DNA of 64,000 nucleotides. It comes from Pseudomonas nunensis (GTDB lineage Bacteria; Pseudomonadota; Gammaproteobacteria; Pseudomonadales; Pseudomonadaceae). Within the stretch, counting starts at the first letter, position 1; each line of letters opens with the position of its first letter. Under the pieces are notes generated by a model, which was not told the DNA's origin, did not search any database, and saw nothing but the letters and a program-made list of their open reading frames with translations. The position numbers were made by a program, and so were the translations under genes. The DNA lies in contig NZ_CP101125.1 in the NCBI RefSeq assembly GCF_024296925.1, forward strand, positions 6,997,001 to 7,061,000, in the 5' to 3' direction. Of the stretch, positions 25,336 through 34,198 are shown piece by piece.

Positions 25336-25695
25336 ATGTTGCGGATACGCGGAACCGTCGGCGAGCTGCCGGTGGATTTGATCCTGGAGCTCGATGAAGC
25401 GGATTGGGCGCGGCTTGGATTGCAGTTCGGTGCGCCATTGCAGGCCGCACAGGCAGCATCGGCTGCGGCGCCTGTGGCGGCGAAACCGCTGAATCAGGAC
25501 GATGCCCTGTGGCAGGTGGCCAAAGACCTGTTGCGCAAGGCCGGGCAGCTCAGTGGCCCGGATCTGCTTGATCAGCTTGAAGGGCTGACCGGTAGCGCGA
25601 CGGCAGGCAAGCGCTTGCTGGTGCGCTTGCGCCATAGTTCGGACGTGAAAGTGGTGAGTGGCGGGGATACGCCGCTCTACAGCTGGATCGAATGA
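25336..25695 (+). CDS. Conserved hypothetical protein (PA4060-like)
   Basis: 119 residues, starting MLRIRGTVGELPVDLILEL, with an Ala-rich linker (about 38-55) and a C-terminal half that resembles a small helical domain (DDALWQVAKDLLRKAG.. then KRLLVRLRHSSDV). ATG at 25336 is chosen because GGGAGCGA lies just upstream; the open frame before it has no support. No known domain recognised. It is convergent with the YbbN thioredoxin gene, only 4 bases separating their ends. Probably a cytoplasmic Pseudomonas-specific protein. Confidence 0.7.
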   Translation: MLRIRGTVGELPVDLILELDEADWARLGLQFGAPLQAAQAASAAAPVAAKPLNQDDALWQVAKDLLRKAGQLSGPDLLDQLEGLTGSATAGKRLLVRLRHSSDVKVVSGGDTPLYSWIE

Positions 25696-25699
25696 GGGC

Positions 25700-26572
25700 T
25701 TAATAAAGCGCAGCAAACATCTTGCGGCGGTACACCGTCACCAGCGGATGATCATTGCCCAGCAGTTCGAACACCTGCAGCAAGGTTTTGTGCGGCAGGC
25801 CTTCGCTGTAGCTGCGGTTGCGGATGAACAGCTTCAGTAGTGCATCCAGCGCCGCTTCATACTGCTGGCGAGCGAGTTGCTGGATCGCCAGTTGATACAC
25901 CGCTTCATCGTCCTGCGGATCTTTCGCCAGGCGCGCTTTCAAGTCGGCGGCATCCGGCAGATCACGCGCCAGACCGAGGAACTTGATCTGCGCCTTGGCT
26001 CCGGCTAACGCTGCTTTGTGCTCATCGCTCTTGACCGCGTCGAGCACGGTTTGCGCTTCGTCCAGTTCGCCGCGTTCAGTCAGGCAGCGCGCGTAGAGGA
26101 TCAACGCCTTGGCGTTTGTGTTGTCCTCAGTGAGCATCAGCACCAGCGCCGCTTCGGCATCGGCGTAACGACCGTCATCGAACAACGCCTGAGCCTGCTC
26201 GAACGGATCGGCCGCAGCCGGTGGCGGCATCTGCACATGCGGTTCAAGCATGGCGCGGACCGCGGATTCCGGTTGTGCACCGGCAAAACCGTCCACTGGT
26301 TGACCGTCCTTGAACAGCACCACGGTCGGCAGGCTGCGAATGCCGAAGCGCGAGACGATGTCCGGCTCGACGTCGCAATTGACCTTGGCCAGCAGCAACT
26401 CGCCCTGATAGCTCTCGGCGATGGTTTGCAGCATTGGCATCAGTGCCTTGCACGGCGCGCACCATTCGGCCCAGAAATCCACCAGCACCGGTTTGTGAAA
26501 AGAGTTCTCGATCACCGACTGGTCGAAATCAGCAGTCGTGGCGTCGAAGATGTACGGCGTTTCCTGACTCAT
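25700..26572 (-). CDS. ybbN: YbbN/CnoX-type thioredoxin with TPR tail
   Basis: 290 residues. Thioredoxin domain 1-110 with active site WAEWCAPCKALMP and the cis-Pro segment RSLPTVVLF; C-terminal two thirds is a tetratricopeptide-like region (QAQALFDDGRYADAEAALV, AKALILYARCLTERGELDEA). E. coli CnoX, a holdase and chaperedoxin working with GroEL and DnaK, lacks the full CxxC; this protein keeps CAPC, so it may also reduce disulfides. Length equals the family (about 285). Single gene; a REP-containing gap lies upstream. Confidence 0.9.
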   Translation of the reverse strand: MSQETPYIFDATTADFDQSVIENSFHKPVLVDFWAEWCAPCKALMPMLQTIAESYQGELLLAKVNCDVEPDIVSRFGIRSLPTVVLFKDGQPVDGFAGAQPESAVRAMLEPHVQMPPPAAADPFEQAQALFDDGRYADAEAALVLMLTEDNTNAKALILYARCLTERGELDEAQTVLDAVKSDEHKAALAGAKAQIKFLGLARDLPDAADLKARLAKDPQDDEAVYQLAIQQLARQQYEAALDALLKLFIRNRSYSEGLPHKTLLQVFELLGNDHPLVTVYRRKMFAALY

Positions 26573-26654
26573 GGGGGATCTCTTGGAAGCGTGAATGAGG
26601 CAACTATACGGCTTGGCGGGGTGCGGCCGGAAGTGTGGGCAGTCTGACAGGACG

Positions 26655-26813
26655 CCTTCGCGGGCAAGCCTCGCTCCTACAGGTCCGCGTCGAATTCGAA
26701 ATCAATATAAATCCCCGGCCTGCGCCGGTTTCGAAATCACCACAAACCCAGGGTCCGCGTCGAATTCGAAATCACCACAAACCCTGTAGGAGCGAGGCTT
26801 GCTCGCGAAGCTT
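26655..26813. repeat. REP pair enclosing short duplicated segments
   Basis: cttcgcgggcaagcctcgctcctaca (from about 26655) and the inverted tgtaggagcgaggcttgctcgcgaag (from about 26785) bracket direct repeats: ggtccgcgtcgaattcgaaatca at 26682-26704 and again in part at 26752-26774 (23 bases), and tcgaaatcaccacaaaccc at 26731-26749 and 26766-26784 (19 bases). The loop has evidently grown by local duplication. Confidence 0.8.
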
Positions 26814-27470
26814 TTAAGAGCGCCGCGCATGGTAAAGGCTCACATACCGAAACTCTTCAGGCTCGGCCAGATCAGGCAAGGTCATCGCCTCCAGCATTTC
26901 GATGCGCCGGTACGACGGATGACGAAAATCCCTCACCCGAGAATCCGCCACCAAGGCTTCCTGGCCGCGACTCAAGAACTCATCGAGCAGTGGCAGATTC
27001 GCCCGGTCGTACAGCACATCGGCGACGAGGATCAGATCAAAGCGATCCGCCTCGGCAAAGAAATCCGTCGAATAATTGAGTTCTACGTCATTAAGCCGAG
27101 CATTCGCCCGACACGCAGCAATCGCCAGCGGGTCCAGGTCACAGGCCACCACTTCCAACGCCCCGGCTTTTAGCGCGGCAATTCCCGCCACCCCGGAACC
27201 AGCGCCGAAATCCAGCACGCGCTTGCCTTTGACCCACTCCGGAAACTCAGCGAGATAGCGCGCCACCGCCAGGCCACTGGCCCAGCAGAAACTCCAGTAC
27301 GGCGGTTCATGCAGAATCCGCTGGATTTCGTCCTGGCTGAAGGCGCGGTCCATGTTGTCGCCGTCGATCAGCCAGAGTTTCAGGTCGGTGTCCGGTAACG
27401 CACAAGCGACGAGCTGCGCATCTCCCAGCAGTTCACCGAGCGCCTGTTGCAGGTCGAGCGGTGCAATCAT
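26814..27470 (-). CDS. Class I SAM-dependent methyltransferase (ETFB/NNMT-like)
   Basis: 218 residues. SAM motif I VLDFGAGSGVAGIAALKAGA (about 80-99), acidic motif II VVACDLDPLAIAACRAN, and post-I NYSTDFF..FDLILVADVLYD, the pattern of the lysine methyltransferase 16 / nicotinamide N-methylase-like family. Protein lysine methylation (for example ETF-beta) is the known activity of some homologues; the substrate here is unknown. It overlaps the upstream lipoprotein gene by 4 bases (ATGA), so the two are co-translated, which says little about function. Confidence 0.82.
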   Translation of the reverse strand: MIAPLDLQQALGELLGDAQLVACALPDTDLKLWLIDGDNMDRAFSQDEIQRILHEPPYWSFCWASGLAVARYLAEFPEWVKGKRVLDFGAGSGVAGIAALKAGALEVVACDLDPLAIAACRANARLNDVELNYSTDFFAEADRFDLILVADVLYDRANLPLLDEFLSRGQEALVADSRVRDFRHPSYRRIEMLEAMTLPDLAEPEEFRYVSLYHARRS

Positions 27471-27931
27471 GGGGCTTTGACGAATTGCAGTTGGCCCAAA
27501 GCCTGGGTCGTCGGTTGGCTAATAGTTTGCGACGGCAGGTGCAGGATCAACTGGCCGGACTGGCTGGCGCGGCCGCGCAATTCAACGCGGGCGCCGACCG
27601 GGAAGGATTCCGGGTTGAAGCGCAGGCGAAACGGCAACGCCTGATTCGTGCCGATCAGGCTGGAGCTGGCGAGCAATTGTTGCGGACGGGATTTATCGTC
27701 GATCACCAGCAGCGCCAGCTCGACTTCGGCACCGGCAGGCACACCCTGCAAGGTACCGCTCAATTCGCGCTGATAGGCCGGCAGCGGGCCGAGGTCAGCT
27801 GATTCCTTGGCTTTCTTCTGCGCCTGTTGCGGCGCGGGGCCGGGTGTCGGCGGCTGGGGTTTGGGCGCATCGCTGCCACAGGCCACCAGCAGGCTTAAAA
27901 CACTGAGCAGGACGAGCGGTCGTAGCGACAT
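27467..27931 (-). CDS. YbaY-family lipoprotein
   Basis: 154 residues. Lipoprotein signal [21 protein letters not shown] with lipobox LVAC; Asp is not at +2 (Gly is), so outer-membrane sorting by Lol is expected. A Pro/Gln-rich linker (about 25-45) leads to a YbaY-type beta domain ([22 protein letters not shown]). The ATG at 27931 is favoured over an in-frame upstream ATG at 27958 because the signal peptide starts there. Function unknown. Divergent from nrdR. Confidence 0.8.
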   Translation of the reverse strand: MSLRPLVLLSVLSLLVACGSDAPKPQPPTPGPAPQQAQKKAKESADLGPLPAYQRELSGTLQGVPAGAEVELALLVIDDKSRPQQLLASSSLIGTNQALPFRLRFNPESFPVGARVELRGRASQSGQLILHLPSQTISQPTTQALGQLQFVKAP

Positions 27932-28058
27932 GTGTGGCTCCAGCAAGGTGAAATCCATGAATCAAACATATAGCTCGTCTGTATACCGCAAACCCTATGG
28001 CTTGTCTTGCCACGGGGATGCGCTACCATGGCCCTCCCTTTTTTTGTTGCCTGCCACC

Positions 28059-28523
28059 ATGCACTGTCCCTTCTGCGGTGCCAACGACACCAAGGTCATC
28101 GACTCGCGTCTGGTCGCCGAGGGCGAACAGGTGCGCCGCCGGCGTGAATGCCTGGCCTGCGGCGAGCGTTTCACGACGTTCGAGACCGCCGAACTGGTGT
28201 TGCCGCGCCTGATCAAAACCGACGGCAGCCGTCAGCCGTTCGACGAAGAAAAACTGCGCGCCGGCATGCAGCGGGCGCTGGAGAAGCGCCCGGTGAGTGT
28301 CGAGCGCCTCGAATCGTCGCTGGTGCACATCAAACACAAACTGCGCGCCACCGGCGAGCGTGAGGTCAAATCCCTCGTGGTCGGTGAACTGGTGATGGCC
28401 GAGCTGCAAAAGCTCGACGAAGTCGCCTACATTCGTTTTGCCTCCGTGTATCGGCGCTTCCAGGACTTGAACGAGTTCCGCGAAGAGATCGATCGCCTGG
28501 CCCGTGAGCCGGTGAAAGAATGA
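28059..28523 (+). CDS. nrdR: Transcriptional repressor NrdR
   Basis: 154 residues. N-terminal zinc ribbon CPFCGAND...[12 protein letters not shown], then an ATP-cone domain ([16 protein letters not shown], about 46-136). It senses ATP/dATP and represses ribonucleotide reductase genes by binding NrdR boxes. Full length for the family. It overlaps ribD by 4 bases (ATGA), the usual gene order nrdR-ribD in proteobacteria. The protein starts at the ATG giving MHCPFCG. Confidence 0.95.
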   Translation: MHCPFCGANDTKVIDSRLVAEGEQVRRRRECLACGERFTTFETAELVLPRLIKTDGSRQPFDEEKLRAGMQRALEKRPVSVERLESSLVHIKHKLRATGEREVKSLVVGELVMAELQKLDEVAYIRFASVYRRFQDLNEFREEIDRLAREPVKE

Positions 28524-29653
28524 CCACCCCCCCCGAACAAGCCATCCTCGACGCCCATTACATGGCCCGCGCCCTCGAACTGGCGCGCAAAGGTCACTAC
28601 ACGACGCATCCCAACCCACGGGTTGGCTGTGTGATCGTGAAGGACGGGCAGATTGTCGGCGAAGGCTGGCATGTGCGCACCGGCGAACCCCACGCCGAAG
28701 TTCACGCCTTGCGCGCCGCAGGCGACAAGGCTCGGGGTGCCACCGCTTACGTGACCCTCGAACCGTGCAGCCACCATGGCCGCACGCCGCCCTGTGCCGA
28801 TGCGCTGGTGAATGCCGGCCTCGCCCGTGTGGTCGCGGCGATGCAGGACCCGAACCCGTCGGTCGCTGGTCGCGGCATGCAGCGTCTGGCCCAGGCCGGC
28901 ATCGCCATTGAAAGCGGCGTGCTGGAAGGCGAAGCGCGCAAGCTCAACGAAGGTTTCCTGAAACGCATGGAACACGGCTTGCCGTTCGTGCGGGTCAAGT
29001 TGGCCATGAGTCTCGACGGGCGCACGGCGATGGAAAGTGGCGAAAGCCAATGGATCACCGGCCCTGCCGCACGTTCGGCGGTACAACGCCTTCGCGCCCA
29101 GGCGAGTGTGGTGCTGACTGGCGCTGACACGGTGCTGGCGGATGACGCGCGTTTGACCGTGCGTGCCGCTGAACTGGGCCTGGACGCCGAGCAAACTGCC
29201 CTGGCCATGAGCCGTCCGCCGCTGCGGGTGCTGATCGACGGTCGTCTGCGCGTGCCGCTGGATGCGCCGTTCTTCAAGGCTGGCCCGGTGTTGGTCGCCA
29301 CCTGCATGGCGATTGAAGAACAGTACGCCAATGGCCCGGAATGCCTGATCGTGGCTGGCGACGATGGTCTGGTGGACCTGCGCAAACTGCTGGTCGAACT
29401 GGCCAACCGTGGGACCAACGAAGTATTGGTCGAAGCGGGTCCGCGCCTCGCCGGGGCTTTTGCCCAGCTAGGTCTGGTGGATGAATTCCAGATCTTCATT
29501 GCGGGCAAGTTCCTCGGCTCTACGGCCCGCCCGTTGCTGGACTGGCCGCTGGCGCAAATGAAGGATGCGCCTGAGCTCAAAATCACCGAAATTCGCGCGG
29601 TTGGCGATGACTGGCGAGTCATCGCCATTCCTGTGCCGGCAGCGAGCGTATAA
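28520..29653 (+). CDS. ribD: Riboflavin biosynthesis bifunctional deaminase/reductase RibD
   Basis: 377 residues. N-terminal deaminase (about 10-150) with zinc-binding HAEVHAL and [11 protein letters not shown], and a C-terminal reductase (about 160-370) with [14 protein letters not shown] and SQWITGP. It converts the GTP cyclohydrolase II product to 5-amino-6-ribitylamino-uracil phosphate, steps two and three of riboflavin synthesis. Between nrdR and ribC in a single plus-strand operon. Confidence 0.96.
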   Translation: MTTPPEQAILDAHYMARALELARKGHYTTHPNPRVGCVIVKDGQIVGEGWHVRTGEPHAEVHALRAAGDKARGATAYVTLEPCSHHGRTPPCADALVNAGLARVVAAMQDPNPSVAGRGMQRLAQAGIAIESGVLEGEARKLNEGFLKRMEHGLPFVRVKLAMSLDGRTAMESGESQWITGPAARSAVQRLRAQASVVLTGADTVLADDARLTVRAAELGLDAEQTALAMSRPPLRVLIDGRLRVPLDAPFFKAGPVLVATCMAIEEQYANGPECLIVAGDDGLVDLRKLLVELANRGTNEVLVEAGPRLAGAFAQLGLVDEFQIFIAGKFLGSTARPLLDWPLAQMKDAPELKITEIRAVGDDWRVIAIPVPAASV

Positions 29654-29699
29654 TTCCCGGCCTGCGCCACGCGACGGCTTTGTTCTCGAGGAGGACTTC

Positions 29700-30362
29700 A
29701 TGTTTACCGGCATCATCGAATCCATCGGCAGTATTCGTGCATTGACCCCAAAAGGCGGAGATGTGCGGGTCTACGTAGAAACCGGCAAGCTCGACCTGAG
29801 CGACGTCAAACTGGGCGACAGCATCGCGGTCAATGGCGTATGCCTGACGGCGGTTGAATTGCCAGGCAACGGCTTTGCGGCGGATGTCAGCCGTGAAACC
29901 CTCGACTGCACCGCCATGAATGACCTGAAAAGCGGCAGCCCGGTCAACCTGGAAAAAGCCCTGACCCCGACCACTCGCCTTGGCGGGCATCTGGTCAGCG
30001 GTCACGTCGATGGCGTGGGCGAAGTGGTTGCCCGCACCGAGAATGCTCGCGCTGTGGAATTCCGTATCCGCGCGCCGAAAGACCTCGCCAAGTACATCGC
30101 CCATAAAGGCTCGATCACCGTCGATGGCACCAGCCTGACCGTGAACGCAGTCGATGGCGCCGAGTTCTTGCTGACCATCATTCCCCACACCCTGAGCGAA
30201 ACCATCATGGCGTCGTACCAGCCGGGTCGCCGGGTGAATCTGGAAGTGGACTTGCTGGCACGTTATCTGGAGCGCCTGTTGCTGGGCGACAAGGCCGCAG
30301 AGCCGACATCCGGGAACATCACTGAAAGCTTTCTGGCCGCCAACGGCTACCTCAAATCCTGA
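29700..30362 (+). CDS. ribC: Riboflavin synthase alpha chain
   Basis: 220 residues with the two tandem lumazine-binding barrels. Repeat 1 starts MFTGIIESIGSI, repeat 2 begins at about residue 98 (LGGHLVSGHVDGVGEV). It dismutates two 6,7-dimethyl-8-ribityllumazine molecules to riboflavin. ATG at 29700 follows GAGGAGG about 6 bases upstream and is the canonical family start, although the frame is open further 5'. Followed 16 bases later by ribBA. Confidence 0.96.
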   Translation: MFTGIIESIGSIRALTPKGGDVRVYVETGKLDLSDVKLGDSIAVNGVCLTAVELPGNGFAADVSRETLDCTAMNDLKSGSPVNLEKALTPTTRLGGHLVSGHVDGVGEVVARTENARAVEFRIRAPKDLAKYIAHKGSITVDGTSLTVNAVDGAEFLLTIIPHTLSETIMASYQPGRRVNLEVDLLARYLERLLLGDKAAEPTSGNITESFLAANGYLKS

Positions 30363-30378
30363 CTCAAGGGGGTGCCTT

Positions 30379-31470
30379 GTGGCGCTCAATAGCATCGAAG
30401 AACTGGTTGAAGACATCCGCCAAGGCAAGATGGTCATCCTCATGGATGACGAAGACCGCGAGAACGAAGGCGACCTGATCATGGCCGCCGAGTGCTGCCA
30501 GCCTGAACACATCAACTTCATGGCCAAGCACGCCCGTGGCCTGATCTGCATGCCGATGAGCCGCGAACGCTGCGAACTGTTGAAGCTGCCATTGATGGCA
30601 CCGCGCAACGGTTCCGGTTTCGGCACCAAGTTCACCGTGTCGATCGAAGCCACGACTGGCGTGACTACCGGCATCTCCGCCGCCGACCGCGCACGCACCG
30701 TGCAGGCTGCCGCCGCCAAGGATGCCAAGGCTGAAGACATCGTCAGCCCGGGCCACATCTTCCCGCTGATGGCGCAACCGGGCGGCACCCTCGCTCGCGC
30801 CGGCCACACCGAAGCTGCCTGCGACCTGGCGCGCATGGCCGGTTTCGAGCCGAGCGGCGTGATCTGCGAAGTGATGAACGACGACGGCACCATGTCCCGT
30901 CGCGCTGAGCTGGAAACCTTCGCCGCCGAACACAACATCAAGATCGGCACCATCGCCGACCTGATTCACTACCGGATGATCCACGAACGTACCGTTCAGC
31001 GGATTGCCGAGCAGCCGCTGGACAGCGAACTGGGCCAATTCAACCTGGTGACCTATCGTGATTCCGTGGAAGGCGACGTGCACATGGCCCTGACACTGGG
31101 CACCGTGTGTGCCGAAGAGCCGACGCTGGTCCGGGTGCACAACATGGACCCATTGCGCGACCTGTTGATGGTCAAGCAACCGGGCCGCTGGAGCCTGCGC
31201 GCCGCCATGGCCGCGGTTGCTGAGGCGGGCAGCGGCGTGGTGCTGTTGCTCGGACACCCGCTCGATGGCGACGTATTGCTGGCGCACATCCGCGAAACCG
31301 CGGAGCACATCCCGGCGAAAAAACCGACCACCTACAGCATTGTCGGTGCCGGTTCGCAGATCCTCCGGGACCTGGGCGTACGCAAAATGCGCCTGATGAG
31401 TGCGCCAATGAAATTTAATGCGATATCCGGTTTCGATCTGGAAGTTGTAGAATACGTGCCCTCCGAATAA
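30379..31470 (+). CDS. ribBA: 3,4-dihydroxy-2-butanone-4-phosphate synthase fused to a degenerate GTP cyclohydrolase II domain
   Basis: 363 residues, GTG start. RibB half (1-205) intact: MDDEDRENEGDLI, SIEATTGVTTG and GHTEAACDLARMAG supply the acidic and His active-site residues. The C-terminal half has the RibA fold, but where the stand-alone RibA in this window has the three zinc cysteines ([18 protein letters not shown]), this protein reads HNMDPLRDLLMVKQPGRW and lacks all three. So only the RibB reaction is expected; the second half may be structural or regulatory. This degenerate form is common in pseudomonads. Confidence 0.93.
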   Translation: MALNSIEELVEDIRQGKMVILMDDEDRENEGDLIMAAECCQPEHINFMAKHARGLICMPMSRERCELLKLPLMAPRNGSGFGTKFTVSIEATTGVTTGISAADRARTVQAAAAKDAKAEDIVSPGHIFPLMAQPGGTLARAGHTEAACDLARMAGFEPSGVICEVMNDDGTMSRRAELETFAAEHNIKIGTIADLIHYRMIHERTVQRIAEQPLDSELGQFNLVTYRDSVEGDVHMALTLGTVCAEEPTLVRVHNMDPLRDLLMVKQPGRWSLRAAMAAVAEAGSGVVLLLGHPLDGDVLLAHIRETAEHIPAKKPTTYSIVGAGSQILRDLGVRKMRLMSAPMKFNAISGFDLEVVEYVPSE

Positions 31471-31518
31471 GACGCCGGGTTTTGGCCTCGTTGTTCGCTC
31501 AAGGCATGTTTGATTTAT

Positions 31519-31608
31519 TGTGGCGAGGGAGCTTGCTCCCGTTTGGGTGCGCAGCGCCCACAAGAGGGGCTGCTACGCAGCTCAGCGGGAGCAAGCTCCC
31601 TCGCCACA
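31519..31608. repeat. REP-like inverted repeat, class TGTGGCGAGGGAGC, before ribH
   Basis: tgtggcgagggagcttgctcccg and gcgggagcaagctccctcgccaca face each other with a GCGCAGCGC/GCTACGCAGC interior. It separates ribBA from ribH in an otherwise tightly packed operon. Confidence 0.82.
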
Positions 31609-31673
31609 AAGATGCGCAAGTGAACACCGATGTGCGATTTCCGACGCTGTATTCGCGGTTCAAATATCACTGA

Positions 31674-31696
31674 GGGACGCGTAGAAAACGCGTCCC
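31674..31696 (+). other. Leader hairpin in front of ribH
   Basis: GGGACGCGT, loop AGAAA, ACGCGTCCC: a perfect 9-bp stem ending 22 bases before the ribH ATG. There is no U tract, so a plain terminator is unlikely; it may mark a new 5' end or stabilise the ribH-nusB message. The sequence does not resemble the FMN riboswitch. Confidence 0.55.
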
Positions 31697-31718
31697 GGCT
31701 CTTTAAGAGATCTAACGA

Positions 31719-32195
31719 ATGACCCTGAAGACCATCGAAGGTACCTTCATCGCCCCTAAAGGCCGCTACGCTTTGGTAGTGGGCCGTTTCAACAGCTTCG
31801 TCGTTGAAAGCCTGGTCAGCGGTGCAGTTGATGCCCTGGTTCGCCATGGCGTGAGCGAAAGCGACATCACCATCATCCGTGCGCCTGGCGCCTTCGAAAT
31901 CCCGCTGGTTGCGCAGAAGGTCGCTCAGAAGGGCGAATACGCGGCAATCATCGCCCTGGGCGCGGTCATTCGTGGCGGTACTCCGCACTTCGAATACGTG
32001 GCGGGCGAATGCACCAAGGGCCTGGCCCAGGTGTCCATGGAGTTCGGCGTTCCAGTCGCATTCGGCGTGCTGACCGTTGATTCCATCGAGCAAGCCATCG
32101 AACGTTCCGGCACCAAGGCCGGTAACAAAGGTGCTGAAGCTGCCCTGTCCGCCCTGGAAATGGTCAGCCTGCTGGCACAGTTGGAGGCCAAGTGA
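31719..32195 (+). CDS. ribH: 6,7-dimethyl-8-ribityllumazine synthase
   Basis: 158 residues of the lumazine synthase family: [36 protein letters not shown] segment ([15 protein letters not shown]), [19 protein letters not shown] and [17 protein letters not shown]. It condenses the RibD-derived amino-uracil with dihydroxybutanone phosphate, the last step before riboflavin synthase. Overlaps nusB by 4 bases (GTGA). Confidence 0.96.
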   Translation: MTLKTIEGTFIAPKGRYALVVGRFNSFVVESLVSGAVDALVRHGVSESDITIIRAPGAFEIPLVAQKVAQKGEYAAIIALGAVIRGGTPHFEYVAGECTKGLAQVSMEFGVPVAFGVLTVDSIEQAIERSGTKAGNKGAEAALSALEMVSLLAQLEAK

Positions 32196-32692
32196 TTAGC
32201 GACGACAGCGATCAGTTCAACCCGCGCGATCCAAAGCCTGCGGATGCCGGCAAGCCATCGAAAAGCGTCAAGCGTCGCGAAGCCCGTCAGCTCGCGACTC
32301 AGGCGCTGTACCAATGGCACATGGCCAAGCAGTCGCTGAACGAGATCGAAGCGCAATTCCGGGTCGATAACGATTTCAGCGATGTCGATGCCGCCTACTT
32401 CCACGACATCCTGCACGGCGTTCCGGCGCACCGCACCGAGATCGATACTGCCCTGGCTCCGTGCCTGGACATTACGATCGAAGAGCTGGACCCGGTTGAA
32501 CTGGCCGTTCTGCGCCTGTCCACCTGGGAGCTGATCAAGCGTGTCGACGTGCCTTACCGCGTTGTGATCAACGAAGGTATCGAGCTGGCGAAAGTCTTCG
32601 GTTCCACCGACGGCCACAAGTTCGTCAACGGCGTACTCGACAAGCTGGCCCCGCGCCTGCGTGAAGCTGAAGTGAAGGCGTTCAAGCGCTAA
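32192..32692 (+). CDS. nusB: Transcription antitermination factor NusB
   Basis: 166 residues. A polar N-terminal extension (about 25 residues) is followed by the all-helical NusB domain: [64 protein letters not shown] (cited in part). It pairs with NusE (S10) on boxA RNA during rRNA antitermination. GTG start overlapping the ribH stop. ribH-nusB-thiL-pgpA is a common proteobacterial order. Confidence 0.95.
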   Translation: MISDDSDQFNPRDPKPADAGKPSKSVKRREARQLATQALYQWHMAKQSLNEIEAQFRVDNDFSDVDAAYFHDILHGVPAHRTEIDTALAPCLDITIEELDPVELAVLRLSTWELIKRVDVPYRVVINEGIELAKVFGSTDGHKFVNGVLDKLAPRLREAEVKAFKR

Positions 32693-32710
32693 CAAGCGCT
32701 TGTAGTTGCC

Positions 32711-33676
32711 ATGGGCGAGTTTGAACTGATCCGCAATTTCTTCGCCGCCGCGCCCTGTGCGCAGGGCGGCGAGGGTGTTGCCCTTGGGATCGGTGATGAC
32801 TGCGCCTTGCTGGCTGTTCCTCTCGGGGAACAGTTGGCGATTTCCACCGACACCCTCGTTGCCGGTGTGCATTTCGCAGATCCCTGCGACCCGTTTTTGC
32901 TCGGTCAGCGCTCGCTGGCTGTCGCAGTCAGTGACCTGGCCGCCATGGGCGCCACTCCCGTTGCCTTTACCCTTGCCCTGACGTTGCCGACGGTGACCGC
33001 CGATTGGCTGGACGCCTACGCCCGTGGTTTGAATGTGATGGCGCAGAGTTGTGGCGTGGCGCTGATCGGCGGCGACACCACCCGTGGACCGCTGAGTTTT
33101 ACCATGACTGTGTTTGGGCGAGTGCCGGCCGGTCAGGCGTTGACGCGCAGCCGAGCGCAGCCGGGTGACTTGCTGTGCGTCGGCGGTGAGCTGGGTAATG
33201 CGGCTGGCGCCTTGCCGCTGGTGCTGGGGCAACGGGCTGCTGATGCAGGCATCGCCGATCCGCTGCTGCGTCATTACTGGTCGCCGCAACCGCAACTGGC
33301 CCTCGGTCAGGCGTTGCGCGGCAGAGCCACGGCGGCGCTGGATATCTCCGATGGGCTGCTCGCCGATTGCGGGCACATCGCGCTCGCGTCGAAGGTCGGG
33401 ATTCAGGTCGAGCGGAGCAAGTTGCCATTGGCCGCTGCGTTAGTCGCGTTCCTCGGCCAGACAGGCGCTGAAGACGCCGCCCTGAGTGGTGGCGACGATT
33501 ACGTGCTGGCCTTTACCTTGCCGCCCGTCGAATTGCCTCGATTGCTGGCGGACGGCTGGCCGATCCATGTGGTGGGTCAGGTCGTGGCGGGGCAGGGCGT
33601 TGTGCTGGTGGACGCCGATGGACATGACATCACCCCGAAAACCCGGGGCTATCAACATTTTCGGGAGACACCGTGA
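32711..33676 (+). CDS. thiL: Thiamine-monophosphate kinase ThiL
   Basis: 321 residues of the AIR synthase/PurM fold: GIGDDCALL, STDTLVAGVHF, AVAVSDLAAMGATP, GGDTTRGPLS and AALDISDGLLAD give the metal- and ATP-binding aspartates. It phosphorylates thiamine monophosphate to the diphosphate, needed among others by Dxs encoded in this window. Overlaps pgpA by 4 bases. Confidence 0.96.
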   Translation: MGEFELIRNFFAAAPCAQGGEGVALGIGDDCALLAVPLGEQLAISTDTLVAGVHFADPCDPFLLGQRSLAVAVSDLAAMGATPVAFTLALTLPTVTADWLDAYARGLNVMAQSCGVALIGGDTTRGPLSFTMTVFGRVPAGQALTRSRAQPGDLLCVGGELGNAAGALPLVLGQRAADAGIADPLLRHYWSPQPQLALGQALRGRATAALDISDGLLADCGHIALASKVGIQVERSKLPLAAALVAFLGQTGAEDAALSGGDDYVLAFTLPPVELPRLLADGWPIHVVGQVVAGQGVVLVDADGHDITPKTRGYQHFRETP

Positions 33677-34176
33677 CAGATCATCCCAAACAGGTTCCGG
33701 CGGAATTCGTTCCGCCTTCGGTTTGGCGCAATCCCTGGCATTTCATGGCGTTCGGCTTCGGCTCGGGCACCTTGCCAAAGGCACCGGGCACCTGGGGGTC
33801 GTTAGTTGCGCTACCCTTTATCCCGTTGTGGCAGATGCTGCCCGACTGGGGTTACTGGCTGATGCTTGGTGTCACCATGCTGTTCGGCTTCTGGCTGTGC
33901 GGCAAAGTCGCCGACGATTTGCGAGTGCACGACCACGAAGGCATCGTCTGGGACGAGATGGTCGGGATGTGGATCACCCTGTGGCTGGTGCCGGAAGGCT
34001 GGTACTGGTTATTGGCGGGTTTCCTGATGTTCCGCTTCTTCGACATCCTCAAGCCTTGGCCGATCCGCTGGATCGACCGCCATGTACATGGCGGCGTCGG
34101 GATCATGCTCGACGACGTCCTGGCCGGGGTTTTTGCGTGGCTGGGGATGCAGGGCCTGGTGTGGTTTTTCGCCTGA
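33673..34176 (+). CDS. pgpA: Phosphatidylglycerophosphatase A
   Basis: 167 residues, GTG start. PgpA family features: FGSGTLPKAPGTWGSL near the N-terminus, HDHEGIVWDEMVGMWI in the middle and DDVLAGVFA near the end, with about four membrane helices. It dephosphorylates phosphatidylglycerol phosphate in the inner membrane. Last gene of the tightly spaced run; the next gene begins 22 bases on. Confidence 0.94.
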   Translation: MTDHPKQVPAEFVPPSVWRNPWHFMAFGFGSGTLPKAPGTWGSLVALPFIPLWQMLPDWGYWLMLGVTMLFGFWLCGKVADDLRVHDHEGIVWDEMVGMWITLWLVPEGWYWLLAGFLMFRFFDILKPWPIRWIDRHVHGGVGIMLDDVLAGVFAWLGMQGLVWFFA

Positions 34177-34198
34177 GTGGTGAAGCAGGGGACTAGGG

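Noticed and set aside
26682..26784. Short CRISPR-like array
   Set aside because: Repeats are only two copies, of unequal length and spacing, inside a REP pair; no cas genes are in the window.
31471..31718. FMN riboswitch before ribH
   Set aside because: Only a REP and a simple 9-bp hairpin are present; the conserved RFN-element motifs are missing.
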